The notes below the pieces were generated by a model. The model saw nothing but the letters and a program-made list of their open reading frames with translations. It had not been told where the DNA came from and ran no database searches. DNA of 64,000 nucleotides, from the NCBI GenBank assembly GCA_018238545.1, contig JABCTC010000014.1, forward strand, positions 1 to 64,000, given 5' to 3'. Origin of the DNA: Candidatus Heimdallarchaeota archaeon (lineage in GTDB: Archaea > Asgardarchaeota > Heimdallarchaeia > Heimdallarchaeales > Heimdallarchaeaceae). The translations under genes were made by a program, and so were the position numbers. Below, piece after piece: positions 15,217 through 23,959 of this stretch (the stretch's first letter is position 1; every line of letters begins with the position of its first letter).

Positions 15217-16320
15217 CTATTTCTTCTTTTTCTTTTTCTTCTTTTTATCCTCTTTTTGTTGTTGTTTTGCTATTCTCTTCCATTTTTTGAGATTTCTATT
15301 TGATTCTTGTCCAAAAACCACAGCTGAATACTTTCTTCCTTCAGTTTCACCTAAACCTCTAACAGTCAGATCTTCTTCTTCCTTTTTCTTTGCTTCTTTG
15401 AGCATCTGTTGAATAATCTCCTCCCTTCTTTTCATCTTTTCTTGAAGATCTGTATCAACTTCTTGCTCTGGTTCAGAAACTACCTCTGGTTCTAGAACTT
15501 TCTTTGTAGCAATATCTTTTTCAATCTTAGTGATTTCTTTGACTAACGAGATATCCTGGGTTCTTAAGGCCTCTTCATCTACTTCTACATGTAGAATTTC
15601 TTCTTCTGTAATAGGAACACTTGATGCTTCTCCAACGAATACAAATTTGTGAATATCTTCTGGAATATTTTCTGGTTTGATTAGAACATCTTCATCAATT
15701 ATAGGTTCTGTGACTATTGGAGTTGAAGAATCTAATGTTTCAATTTCAGTTTGATGTTCTTCTATGATTTCTAATTGTTCAATGAACTCTTTAGTTTCTA
15801 ATACCTCAGTTTCTTTAATCTCTCCCTCTGTTTTTAATTTTTCAATTTTTGATTCCAGTTCAGGTTCCGTCACAGAAGGATCTACTGTAGATTCGGTGGT
15901 TTTGGTTAATAGTTTTTCAGGAGTTGTTTCTTTTTCTTCGGAAGGTAATGGGATTTTTTCTTGTTCAATTATTTCTTTAATCTCTTCCAAATTTTTATCA
16001 GAAACAATCTCTTCTACATCTTCTCCTGATACTGCTTTTGCTAAACCGATAGTAACCTCTTCAAGCTCTCTAGATCTTTTAACCTGTTCATGAACAATTT
16101 CTTCTTCTTCAACAACGCTTTCTTCAACAATTTCATGAACAATTTCTTCTTCTTCAACAACGCTTTCTTCAACGGTTACCTCTTGTTCTTTCAGTTCATT
16201 TGCTTGAGCTGCTTCTTCTTTAGCTTTGGTCTTTGCTAAATCATACAGATATTGGGCAAATCTAGATATATTCTTCTTGTCCCATTCAAGCATTTCATTC
16301 TCGTTTTCGTCGGAATTCAT
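15217..16320 (-). CDS. Glu-rich repeat protein with poly-Lys C terminus
   Basis: The 367-residue protein is dominated by Glu, Val, Ile, Thr and Lys, with no recognisable enzyme domain. Residues about 50-80 hold two near-identical 15-residue units (VVEEEEIVHE-type). Much of the chain should be helical, coiled coil or disordered. The last residues are a run of nine Lys after KQQQKEDKKK, giving a strongly basic end to an acidic protein. It is the upstream member of the minus-strand longin/roadblock cluster, 98 nt before the next gene. A scaffold or membrane-phospholipid-binding tail is possible, but not shown. Confidence 0.6.
   Translation of the reverse strand: MNSDENENEMLEWDKKNISRFAQYLYDLAKTKAKEEAAQANELKEQEVTVEESVVEEEEIVHEIVEESVVEEEEIVHEQVKRSRELEEVTIGLAKAVSGEDVEEIVSDKNLEEIKEIIEQEKIPLPSEEKETTPEKLLTKTTESTVDPSVTEPELESKIEKLKTEGEIKETEVLETKEFIEQLEIIEEHQTEIETLDSSTPIVTEPIIDEDVLIKPENIPEDIHKFVFVGEASSVPITEEEILHVEVDEEALRTQDISLVKEITKIEKDIATKKVLEPEVVSEPEQEVDTDLQEKMKRREEIIQQMLKEAKKKEEEDLTVRGLGETEGRKYSAVVFGQESNRNLKKWKRIAKQQQKEDKKKKKKKKK
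16089..16173 (-). repeat. 45-bp in-frame tandem repeat (about 1.9 copies)
   Basis: The unit beginning at 16089 recurs exactly 45 nt later at 16134 with no mismatch until 16173, encoding two copies of a 15-residue Glu/Val segment in the acidic protein. The near identity at DNA level points to a recent duplication by slippage or unequal exchange. Confidence 0.9.
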
Positions 16321-16518
16321 AAGATAACCACTTATCTAGAAATTCTAAATCCTTACTCTTACTTCTTTTCTTGTCTTATTAAATTTTCTTAAGCTTCTAA
16401 GATACAATTTTACAAAAATAAAAAACTTAATCTATCTTAAATCTCTTTGCACATAGGAAAATAGACGCAAGAAGAAATAAACTAAACTTTAATAAGATAT
16501 TTTAAGAATCATAGTCTG

Positions 16519-17562
16519 ATGAGTGATTCCCTTAAACCATTATTAATTCGATTGGTAGATTCTTTCTCCTATTATCTGATAAATGAAGCAAGAATTAGCA
16601 CTGGTAAAGAGGTTGTAAAGTCAAAAATCAATGATATTGCATATAGAAAAGCAAGTGGGAGATTTGGAGAAGTATATGTCATTGACGTGTTTTACAGTTC
16701 TGAGCATGGGGATCATAAGAGCAAATTAGCTATTAAATTCATTGATAATGTTGAAGATATAATTACAGAAATAAAAAATACTGCACTTCTAGAAAAGAAG
16801 TTTTCAACTCGGTCTATAGTTAGAATCCCACGTTATATTTATGTAAATTTAAAAAAACCTACTTATATTGCCTATGAAGGAATGACAGGAATCAACTATG
16901 AGGACGCACATTCAGTTTCTGATAAGAGCTTCTGGGCAGGCTATATTCTATCAATTATACATGAAGGTAAGCCAAAGCCGGTGATTAAAGATATCTATGA
17001 AGAATTATACAGACGATTGATTTTATCCGTATTTGGTGGTTCTGAAGAAGAACAAAGAATAATGGAAAAATCCAAAGTCTTGATTGAGATGGTTAAAGCT
17101 TCTCAAGGAGGTAGCGATTCTTTTGGTGATTATCATCAAAGCAACCTTATGATTCGCGTTGCTCCAGAGGGTGAGACTGTGAGTATAGCATTAATTGATC
17201 CAACTTTCTGGATGCAAGGATCTTTTGATAGATTTGAAGATATAGGGACATTCTTTGGAAGACAAGCATTTCTTGAATTTCGAGTTACAAAATTGCTAAC
17301 GTCTGCGATAAGTGATATTCAACAATTTATTCAAGGTTATTCTGTTCACTTGAAAGAAATAAATGGTGTTCCTTTGGAGGAAATGTATACAAAAGGGTAT
17401 CCCATAGATTTGTTTTTAGCAACATGGGCTATGATGGATGTATTAGATAAAACTAATAGCTTCAACATAGCTGCTGATCATCCAGACATTATCTTGTTAA
17501 AAGAACTAGCACATTATCTGTTAACAGAACAACCCATAGGAAATGAAGTAAACAATTTTTGA
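16519..17562 (+). CDS. APH-fold (aminoglycoside phosphotransferase-like) kinase
   Basis: The 347-residue protein has the small-molecule-kinase version of the protein kinase fold: a Gly-rich KASGRFGEVYVIDVF, the lysine in SKLAIKFIDN, a hinge-like PTYIAYEGMTG, the catalytic loop SFGDYHQSNLMI and the Mg-binding ALIDPTFW. The aspartates in GDYHQSN and IDP are the usual catalytic and metal-binding residues of APH and choline kinases. It is therefore likely active on a small molecule or protein, the substrate being unknown. It is 51 nt upstream of the Rpn11-like gene on the same strand, with a separate TATA-like box in between. Confidence 0.7.
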   Translation: MSDSLKPLLIRLVDSFSYYLINEARISTGKEVVKSKINDIAYRKASGRFGEVYVIDVFYSSEHGDHKSKLAIKFIDNVEDIITEIKNTALLEKKFSTRSIVRIPRYIYVNLKKPTYIAYEGMTGINYEDAHSVSDKSFWAGYILSIIHEGKPKPVIKDIYEELYRRLILSVFGGSEEEQRIMEKSKVLIEMVKASQGGSDSFGDYHQSNLMIRVAPEGETVSIALIDPTFWMQGSFDRFEDIGTFFGRQAFLEFRVTKLLTSAISDIQQFIQGYSVHLKEINGVPLEEMYTKGYPIDLFLATWAMMDVLDKTNSFNIAADHPDIILLKELAHYLLTEQPIGNEVNNF

Positions 17563-17613
17563 TTCAATGAAGGGGAAAAAATTTATAGAACTAATACAAT
17601 ATAATTTTGAACA

Positions 17614-18456
17614 ATGACGGATTCTAATTCAGAAATAATGATATCAGCATATGCAATTGCTAAGATACTAGAGGTAGATGCTCTAGATACTTCAAAAGAA
17701 TCTGCTGGTGTTCTCTTAGGTTATTTTGATGAAGAAACACAGAAGCTAATAATAACTGATTTTGATACTGGAAAACAAAGACAAACATCAACCTTTGTCG
17801 TTTTAGATGATGAAGCTCTTGTTCAGATTGTTACAGATTTGCAGAAAAGAGATAAGAAAGAAACAATTGTTGGCTGGGCACATACGCATCCTTCATATGG
17901 TTGTTTCCTCTCTGGTACAGACAAGGGAACTCAAAGAATCTATCAAAATCTCTTCTCAAAAGCAGTAGCTTTAGTGATTGATCCTTCAAAATATTATCAG
18001 TCTCAAAAGAGTTCTGATTTAGAAATTCAGTTCTTTAGGTTAATAGATGATATAGATTACAAAGCAATACCTTATCATCTATATTTTGATGAACACACCA
18101 TACACATTTCTAACTTAGCCAAGGTTGACCTCAAATGGGAATTGCCAAAACTAAGAAAAGAAGAGGTTCTACTTCTACATAAGAAGTTGGAAACGATTGT
18201 GACTCCGTCTTTAATTGAACAAGATAAGAAATTACTTCATGGACTTGTTGATATACTCAGCGAATCTCATGAAATTCTTTCAGAAGTTGGCGAAGAGAAA
18301 GAAATTCTTGAAACTATTGATAAAAAACTACACTCAATAAACGAGAATGTTACCCGAATTTACAATGAGGAAACAAATAACATCTATTCAATAATGAATG
18401 TAGTAGCTGTAATTGTATTAACTATATCTTGGTTTTTAATTGCTTACTTTGTGTAA
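17614..18456 (+). CDS. Tail-anchored Rpn11-like JAMM/MPN+ isopeptidase
   Basis: The 280-residue protein has an MPN+ domain with every JAMM zinc residue: E29 (ESAGVLLG), H90 and H92 in HTHPSYGCFLSGTD, S100 and D103. The GCFLS segment matches the Cys-box seen in eukaryotic Rpn11 and Csn5, which cut ubiquitin-like chains. After a helical, charged segment (about 185-250) the protein ends in one hydrophobic helix (257-280), so it should be tail-anchored with the protease in the cytosol. No ubiquitin, E1 or E2 gene is near, unlike the soluble Rpn11-like gene of known archaeal ubiquitin operons. A TATA-like AATTTATA near 17580 implies an almost leaderless mRNA. Confidence 0.85.
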   Translation: MTDSNSEIMISAYAIAKILEVDALDTSKESAGVLLGYFDEETQKLIITDFDTGKQRQTSTFVVLDDEALVQIVTDLQKRDKKETIVGWAHTHPSYGCFLSGTDKGTQRIYQNLFSKAVALVIDPSKYYQSQKSSDLEIQFFRLIDDIDYKAIPYHLYFDEHTIHISNLAKVDLKWELPKLRKEEVLLLHKKLETIVTPSLIEQDKKLLHGLVDILSESHEILSEVGEEKEILETIDKKLHSINENVTRIYNEETNNIYSIMNVVAVIVLTISWFLIAYFV

Positions 18457-18528
18457 TTTATTGAATATATTTCTAATCTTTCTTCAATTGATAGAAGGAT
18501 TTTTCTAATCGAAATTTTAACTTGTTTC

Positions 18529-19344
18529 ATGCCTAACATTGAAATTATTGCAATTCCATCCCACAAAATAATTGAGGAGACTGATGATTTGTTTGATATA
18601 TTAGTGGAATCAATGCAATCAAAATCAATAGTTTTTCAAGAAAATGATGTTTTAATTGTTGCTAGTAAAGTTGTTTCTGTAACTGAGGGAAGAGTGGTGA
18701 GTTTTGCTACAGTTTCTCCATCTCAGCTTGCAAAAAATCTTGCTGAACAAATGCATACTGCTGATGAATTCACTCAAATTATACTTAATGAGTGTGAAAA
18801 TAATTATATTGGTGTTGTCCCAGGAGCTTTAACTACCATTAACAAGTATGGCTTATTAGCAAATGCTGGTGCAGACCAATCCAATGTCAAAAAAAATGAA
18901 GTCATAGTTCTTCCTGTAAATAGCAAGAAATCGGCACGTAGTCTTAACTCAAAAATATTTGAGGCAACTCAACAAAAGGTTGGTGTAATAATTGCTGACT
19001 CCAGAACAATGCCAATGAGATTAGGCACTGTTGGCACTGCTTTGGCAACATATGGATTCAGATCAATAATTGATGAAAGAGGAAAGAGTGATCTATTTGG
19101 GCGACCAATGCACATTACTTCAAGGGCAATTGCAGACCAACTTGCTACAGCAGCTGAAATAGTAATGGGTGAAACAGATGAAAAAACACCTTTCGTAATT
19201 ATCCGAAATTACCCCCTGATTCTTATATCTGAAGAAGATGAAAAGGACATAAATGAGTTGATCCCAGCTGATCTATGCATGTTTCTCGGACCACTCATGT
19301 CGTGCATTAAAGAGAAAATAGAAGGAGAAAAGTATAATGATTAA
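18529..19344 (+). CDS. cofE: Coenzyme F420-0:L-glutamate ligase
   Basis: CofE adds glutamates to F420-0 with GTP. The 271-residue protein matches along its length: IAIPSHKI at the start, DVLIVASKVVSVTEGRVV, VPGALTTINKYGLLANAGADQSN (family NGGIDxSN region), a later VIIADSRTMPMRLGTVGTALATYGF and DERGKSDLFGRPM. F420 is used by many archaea, including lineages without methanogenesis. It overlaps folP by 8 nt, so the two are translated together. Confidence 0.93.
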   Translation: MPNIEIIAIPSHKIIEETDDLFDILVESMQSKSIVFQENDVLIVASKVVSVTEGRVVSFATVSPSQLAKNLAEQMHTADEFTQIILNECENNYIGVVPGALTTINKYGLLANAGADQSNVKKNEVIVLPVNSKKSARSLNSKIFEATQQKVGVIIADSRTMPMRLGTVGTALATYGFRSIIDERGKSDLFGRPMHITSRAIADQLATAAEIVMGETDEKTPFVIIRNYPLILISEEDEKDINELIPADLCMFLGPLMSCIKEKIEGEKYND

Positions 19345-20188
19345 TGGATTTCTCGGAAATCTCCAAATTGGTGATAACTATCCAACTAGAATAATAGGGA
19401 TTGTAAATTTATCAGAAACTTCATTTTTTAAAGGTTCAATAGCTTCTTCTCAAAATGAATTGCAAATCTCGATTGAGAAAATGATTGAAGATGGAGCAAG
19501 TGGAATCGATATAGGCGCTCAATCTACACGACCAATTCAAATCTATGGCGGCAAAGGTCGACTCAATGAGAATCAAGAGCTAGAAATTATTAAAGAAGCA
19601 GTTAAAGCATCTCTAGATGTTCTGAGTAGTTACGATAAAATAGTGCTATCAGTTGATACAACAAGAATATCTGTAGCAGAACATTCTCTTAAAGCAGGTG
19701 TTAAGGTAATAAACGATATTTCAGGTTTTAAGAAAGAGAAAGAAATAGCGAAATGCATTGCTGAATTTGATGCTAGTGTTGTTTTGATGGCAGCTAAATC
19801 TGAACCTGGTGACGTGTATGAAATTAACGATATTTTACACGAGCTACGGACGAGTCTCTCCATTGGTGTTAGAGCTGGAATTGAAAAGCAAAATATGTTA
19901 GTGGATCCTGGAATTGGAAGCTGGGAAGCTCGAGATTTTAAGCATGATTATTCAATAATTAAGAATCTAAAAGAATTTCGGAAATTAGAATCGCCTATTT
20001 ATGTTGGTATAAGTAGAAAAACGTCTATAGGGAAAATTCTTAATGATGCTCCACCTGAAGAACGGTTGTTTGGATCGTTAGGAGCTACTATTATAGCTAT
20101 TGTAAATGGAGCTCATGTCATTAGAACTCATGATGTCAGACCAACATTCGAAGCTGTTAAAGTTGCTGAGACAATCTTAAATTACTAA
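19337..20188 (+). CDS. folP: Dihydropteroate synthase-like protein
   Basis: The 283-residue TIM-barrel protein follows the dihydropteroate synthase pattern: IIGIVNLSETSFFKGS (family NVTPDSFSDGG), EDGASGIDIGAQSTRP, VLSVDTTRISVAEHSLKAGVKVINDISG and VGISRKTSIGKI, with the terminal IVNGAHVIRTHDV. It would condense a pterin diphosphate with a p-aminobenzoate derivative for a folate or methanopterin-type C1 carrier; which of the two is not decidable here. The NPxS-type variation (NLSETSFF) is common in archaeal relatives. Translational coupling to cofE places two redox/C1 cofactor pathways in one operon. Confidence 0.85.
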   Translation: MINGFLGNLQIGDNYPTRIIGIVNLSETSFFKGSIASSQNELQISIEKMIEDGASGIDIGAQSTRPIQIYGGKGRLNENQELEIIKEAVKASLDVLSSYDKIVLSVDTTRISVAEHSLKAGVKVINDISGFKKEKEIAKCIAEFDASVVLMAAKSEPGDVYEINDILHELRTSLSIGVRAGIEKQNMLVDPGIGSWEARDFKHDYSIIKNLKEFRKLESPIYVGISRKTSIGKILNDAPPEERLFGSLGATIIAIVNGAHVIRTHDVRPTFEAVKVAETILNY

Positions 20189-20195
20189 GTTATCG

Positions 20196-21299
20196 TTAGA
20201 TTGATGAATCATTGAAACTGTCTTTAAAGTAAACACCCTCATCAAATTCAGCTAACCATGTTGGTAATTTTAATCTCGTTTTTATCCTTTGAAGAATATC
20301 TGCTCCATTTTCTTCTACCAGGAAAACGACACATCCTCCTAACCCGGCACCAGTTAATTTTCCTCCTAATGCTCCCTCTTCTATACCCGTTTTTACGATT
20401 CTATCCAGTATTGGTAGAGATACTTTAATACCATCTCGGAGTGCATCTTGTTGTGAAGATAATAACTCTCCTAAATAATGGAGATCAGGTTTTATGCTCT
20501 GAAGTTCTCTTTCAGCAAGATCAGTATTTTCTCTAATTGATACTACTGCTCGAATGATACTAAATTCTTCATTCGAGAAATTTTTCTCATATTTTCCAAT
20601 ATCCTCTCTCTGGATGTTTTCTAGCTCTAAATTTGTCATTTTTTTAATTTTTTGAACAACATTTTTTATTTTGGTAACTTTGGAACCATGCACATCACTT
20701 GTTAGTTTGGGTGTGTTGCTATTTACTATAATGAGACCAGAATTAGGCTTATTTAAGTACTTAAGTTTAGGGGGATCTGTGCACGATAAACTGATAATTG
20801 ATCCGTATGCGCTGGAATATTGATCCATTTTTCCACAAGGTATTTTCATTACATTATGTTCCGCATTATATGCTAATTCTGCTATTTCATCATTTTTCAA
20901 GTTTAACTCAAGAATTCCTGCAAGATGTGAGATCCAACCAACCTGTAGTGCAGCAGAGCTAGAAAGACCACTTGCCACTGGTATGAGACTTTCAATTGTT
21001 GCACTAATCAAAGGTGTCTGTATGTCTTTGAAGTTTTGTTTAAGAGAAATAATCCCTGACTCCATGAATGATTTGAATGAATCGTTAGGGTTAGATAGTT
21101 TCTCAACTCTAGGAGAAACTCTAATAGATTTATTCAAATTCTTGCTTGATATTGTTATATACTCTTTATTGATTTTCGCAGAAATTATGTTCAATCGGAG
21201 GTTAATTGCTGCAGGAATTACTTTTTGAAGCAAATAATCTTGATGTTCTCCGTATAAACATACTCTCGCTGGTGCGGATGATAGGTACACTATTATCAT
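20196..21299 (-). CDS. galK: Galactokinase-type GHMP kinase
   Basis: The 367-residue protein has all three GHMP motifs in galactokinase form: APARVCLYGEHQDYL near the N terminus (family GRVNLIGEHTDY), IPVASGLSSSAALQVG in the middle, the ATP-binding loop, and LGGKLTGAGLGGCVVFL near the C terminus. It phosphorylates a sugar, probably galactose at C1, although related sugar-1-kinases share these motifs. The gene converges on folP with 7 nt between stops, so no link in function is implied. It is divergent from the AAA+ ATPase gene over a 175-nt region. Confidence 0.8.
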   Translation of the reverse strand: MIIVYLSSAPARVCLYGEHQDYLLQKVIPAAINLRLNIISAKINKEYITISSKNLNKSIRVSPRVEKLSNPNDSFKSFMESGIISLKQNFKDIQTPLISATIESLIPVASGLSSSAALQVGWISHLAGILELNLKNDEIAELAYNAEHNVMKIPCGKMDQYSSAYGSIISLSCTDPPKLKYLNKPNSGLIIVNSNTPKLTSDVHGSKVTKIKNVVQKIKKMTNLELENIQREDIGKYEKNFSNEEFSIIRAVVSIRENTDLAERELQSIKPDLHYLGELLSSQQDALRDGIKVSLPILDRIVKTGIEEGALGGKLTGAGLGGCVVFLVEENGADILQRIKTRLKLPTWLAEFDEGVYFKDSFNDSSI

Positions 21300-21390
21300 C
21301 TTCCAATAATCCTCTGTCCTAATAATTCTTTCTTGAAAAATTAATTTGTGTGTAGGTCACCACTTGGATTTCTCGTTTCCGTTGTAACAA

Positions 21391-21400
21391 AGTATTTAAG
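21391..21400 (+). promoter_or_regulatory. TATA box of the AAA+ ATPase gene
   Basis: AGTATTTAAG is the best TATA match in the 175-nt divergent region. It places transcription start near 21421, where a GTG opens a 16-codon frame that stops (TAG) one codon before the ATPase ATG, in the same frame. Confidence 0.4.
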
Positions 21401-21474
21401 GAAAAATTACTGTATAAAGCGTGGGAATAAATTTCAAACAGCAGAGGTCATTTCCTTCAATTTGGTGTTAGAAT

Positions 21475-22716
21475 ATGAATTTATTAGAAAGAATATTCAA
21501 AATTTCACAATACCTTAAAGACGGAAACTATAATGTTCAAGACCAAGAGTTTCAAAAAGACCCTTGGACAATGGAGTATTTACCTGAGTTATTTATTTCT
21601 TCTGAACAAGTTAACAGTCAGATTGCGCATTTAATTCAACATTTAACTGGTGGGAATGCCATGTGCTCAATTGTCGGTGGGCAAAAATCTGGTAAATCAT
21701 ATCTGATGAACATATTATATGATGGTCTGAGAGAAGATTTATGGAAATATACGAAGTATAGCAAAGTACATGTTTTGTTATTTAATCCTGATAATTTGAA
21801 GGAATGTTCTCGTACAAATTACTATATGGCAATTGCGGATCAAGTGTTATCAAGGCATTTCACTTCATATGAAGAAGTGATTGTGGAGTTAAAGAGATAT
21901 TTAGAAGGCAATAATGTTCTTCTAGTAGTTATGCTAGACAACTTCCAAACTGACAATCTTTCTTCTATCATAAAAAATACCGCATTACTTCTAAAACCTC
22001 TGAAGAATCATTTCTCTTGTGTTTTATCAAATCAAATCTACGAAGTTAAACTTTGTATTGAAAGTTTAGATAAAGGAGGAATGAAGCATTTCTCATATAC
22101 AATTAGGATTCCTGAAGTTCTTTCACTAGAAGAAACTAAGTTATTGATTCAGAAACGCATATCATATGCTTTGAATCAAATTATTGTGAACGCAACTGAC
22201 TTTTTCTCTGAAAGGGCAATAGAAGCTGCATGGATAGAATCTCAAGGAAAACCTTGGCAGTTAATCTCATTATTAGAAGATTCATATACTTATTCCAGGA
22301 ATCAAGAATCAACAATTGTTTCCCATGATGATGTGCTTACTGTAGCTAAACTATTTGATAGGTCAACAAATCAAGCGGGTGTTGAAGATCACGATACTTT
22401 TGCTATTCAACAAGCTTTGAACAATTTCCCCTATCGAGAAAGACAAGTTTGCCAGTATCTTATGCAAAAGGATGCTAGCGCTAAAGAAATAACAATTTAT
22501 CTATATGGCGAGCTTCCTTCTAATGAGTACAGGAGCAAATATATGGGAACTAAGAGTTTCTTAAAACGACTTAAAGATAAAAATGTAGTAGTGGTCAAAA
22601 AACAAACTGGGAGATCGTTGATATTTGGTTTAAACCCAAAGATGAAGGCTATGTTCTCTCAAGGAACTGATAAAAGAGATTCATCTTTAACAATAGAAAG
22701 TAAAATGGAAACTTAA
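21475..22716 (+). CDS. AAA+/STAND-type ATPase with C-terminal winged helix
   Basis: The 413-residue protein has a P-loop GGQKSGKS (68-75) and a Walker B-like LLVVMLDNF with Asp but Asn in place of the catalytic Glu. Arrangement is that of Orc1/Cdc6-like or archaeal STAND ATPases: ATPase core (about 40-240), helical lid (about 240-310, ending WQLISLLEDS) and a winged helix (about 330-400, with YRERQVCQYLMQKDASAKEITIY). No Orc motif or origin repeats are seen nearby, so replication initiation is not supported. A DNA-tethered switch or regulator is likely. Confidence 0.6.
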   Translation: MNLLERIFKISQYLKDGNYNVQDQEFQKDPWTMEYLPELFISSEQVNSQIAHLIQHLTGGNAMCSIVGGQKSGKSYLMNILYDGLREDLWKYTKYSKVHVLLFNPDNLKECSRTNYYMAIADQVLSRHFTSYEEVIVELKRYLEGNNVLLVVMLDNFQTDNLSSIIKNTALLLKPLKNHFSCVLSNQIYEVKLCIESLDKGGMKHFSYTIRIPEVLSLEETKLLIQKRISYALNQIIVNATDFFSERAIEAAWIESQGKPWQLISLLEDSYTYSRNQESTIVSHDDVLTVAKLFDRSTNQAGVEDHDTFAIQQALNNFPYRERQVCQYLMQKDASAKEITIYLYGELPSNEYRSKYMGTKSFLKRLKDKNVVVVKKQTGRSLIFGLNPKMKAMFSQGTDKRDSSLTIESKMET

Positions 22717-22738
22717 AAAAGGAAAAAAGGGAGAAAAA

Positions 22739-23872
22739 CTATTTTTTGGCTATTAATTTGATTATTGTTATGATCTTGAAAATCACATATGCTAATAATA
22801 GATTTATTAACAGAAGGTTGGTGAATTCAGTAAATATTGGGAACCAAGTTGCTGATTCTAGATAGAAATAACCACCTTCAAAGAGATTCTGCAGAGGATA
22901 ACTATAAGCGCATATTATTAGAAATGGAACAAGATTCAGTATAAAGAATGGTCCTTCAAAGTTATATCGTATTTTACCTGATGTTCCTTCAGCTCTTTGA
23001 TAAGTGATAAAGGCCAAACCTATTCCAATTCCAAATCCTACTATTGGTAATATGTATAACCCATTCAGACCTGTAATAGCCATAAAACTACCATTTGGGA
23101 CTTTCGAAAACATTTCGTTGAGAAATTGAGTGTTTGTTTCTCCAAAGATAGAAACTGCTGTAGCATAATCAAATATAGTATTTGATAAAACTATAAATGC
23201 AAGAGCTCCTATAATGCTTAATAATATTATAATTTGACCAATGATCTCGAATTTCTTACCATTCAATTGTTTTGTAACGATTTTTCTTGAAATAATAATG
23301 AATATAATCATGAATATCAATGAAAAAACAGCTACAATAGTATCCCAAACTGGAACATTATTTATAAATTCTCCAAATGATATTCTTACTGAATTATTAT
23401 GAAAATCAGTTTGAGCTTCTTGAAGAGATAAGAATATACTTACTCCCGATCCAATAAATCCTTGAAGACCGAAAACTATTCCTATTAATAGTAACCCAGT
23501 TCTTCCAGTCATCTCAATTGATGCAAAGAATCCTGCGAAGAAGGCTGTTACAATAAATATGATAAGAAGTGCAGCCAATCCTAATTCAACTGTTTCATAT
23601 GGGTTGTAGAATGACAATACTGCCGCAGCACCTATAAGAATAGAAGCAACAACATTTTTTGCCATAGCACATGAAACAAAAATAATTGCCAAAGTGAAAG
23701 TTATTGTAATTGGAGTGATCCAGTTCCACAAAGTTTCTGCTTGTAGAATTCCCAACCATGGAAGAAGGAATTCAGTTACTGCAACCAAACCTGCTCCGAA
23801 AAACGTTGATAGTAAGGCTCTAAGCGAGAAAAATTGTCCTAGATGAAAGTATTTTACGTTTGTCATATACAT
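22739..23872 (-). CDS. Polytopic membrane protein, about 10 helices
   Basis: The 377-residue protein is almost wholly hydrophobic, with about ten predicted membrane helices and no charged catalytic motif that I recognise. It does not show the large extracytoplasmic loop of MacB or FtsX permeases. It follows a 124-residue four-helix protein and an ABC ATPase on the same strand, gaps 87 and 114 nt, so a transporter assembled from the three is plausible. Its end is 22 nt from the convergent ATPase gene, an interval with T-rich stretches on both strands. Confidence 0.6.
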   Translation of the reverse strand: MYMTNVKYFHLGQFFSLRALLSTFFGAGLVAVTEFLLPWLGILQAETLWNWITPITITFTLAIIFVSCAMAKNVVASILIGAAAVLSFYNPYETVELGLAALLIIFIVTAFFAGFFASIEMTGRTGLLLIGIVFGLQGFIGSGVSIFLSLQEAQTDFHNNSVRISFGEFINNVPVWDTIVAVFSLIFMIIFIIISRKIVTKQLNGKKFEIIGQIIILLSIIGALAFIVLSNTIFDYATAVSIFGETNTQFLNEMFSKVPNGSFMAITGLNGLYILPIVGFGIGIGLAFITYQRAEGTSGKIRYNFEGPFFILNLVPFLIICAYSYPLQNLFEGGYFYLESATWFPIFTEFTNLLLINLLLAYVIFKIITIIKLIAKK

Positions 23873-23959
23873 CGTACTCTCTGATATAATTTAACTAATA
23901 TTATGGATATTAAGTCTTATGGGAAAAAAAAGCTTTTGGCTGTACCCAATCGAATACAG

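Noticed and set aside
15764..16093. 109-residue Ser-rich frame antisense to the acidic repeat protein.
   Set aside because: Low-complexity composition mirrors the Glu/Lys repeats on the other strand.
16519..18456. Reading of this region as a ubiquitin-conjugation operon.
   Set aside because: Only a JAMM protein is present; no ubiquitin-like, E1 or E2 gene is found on either side.
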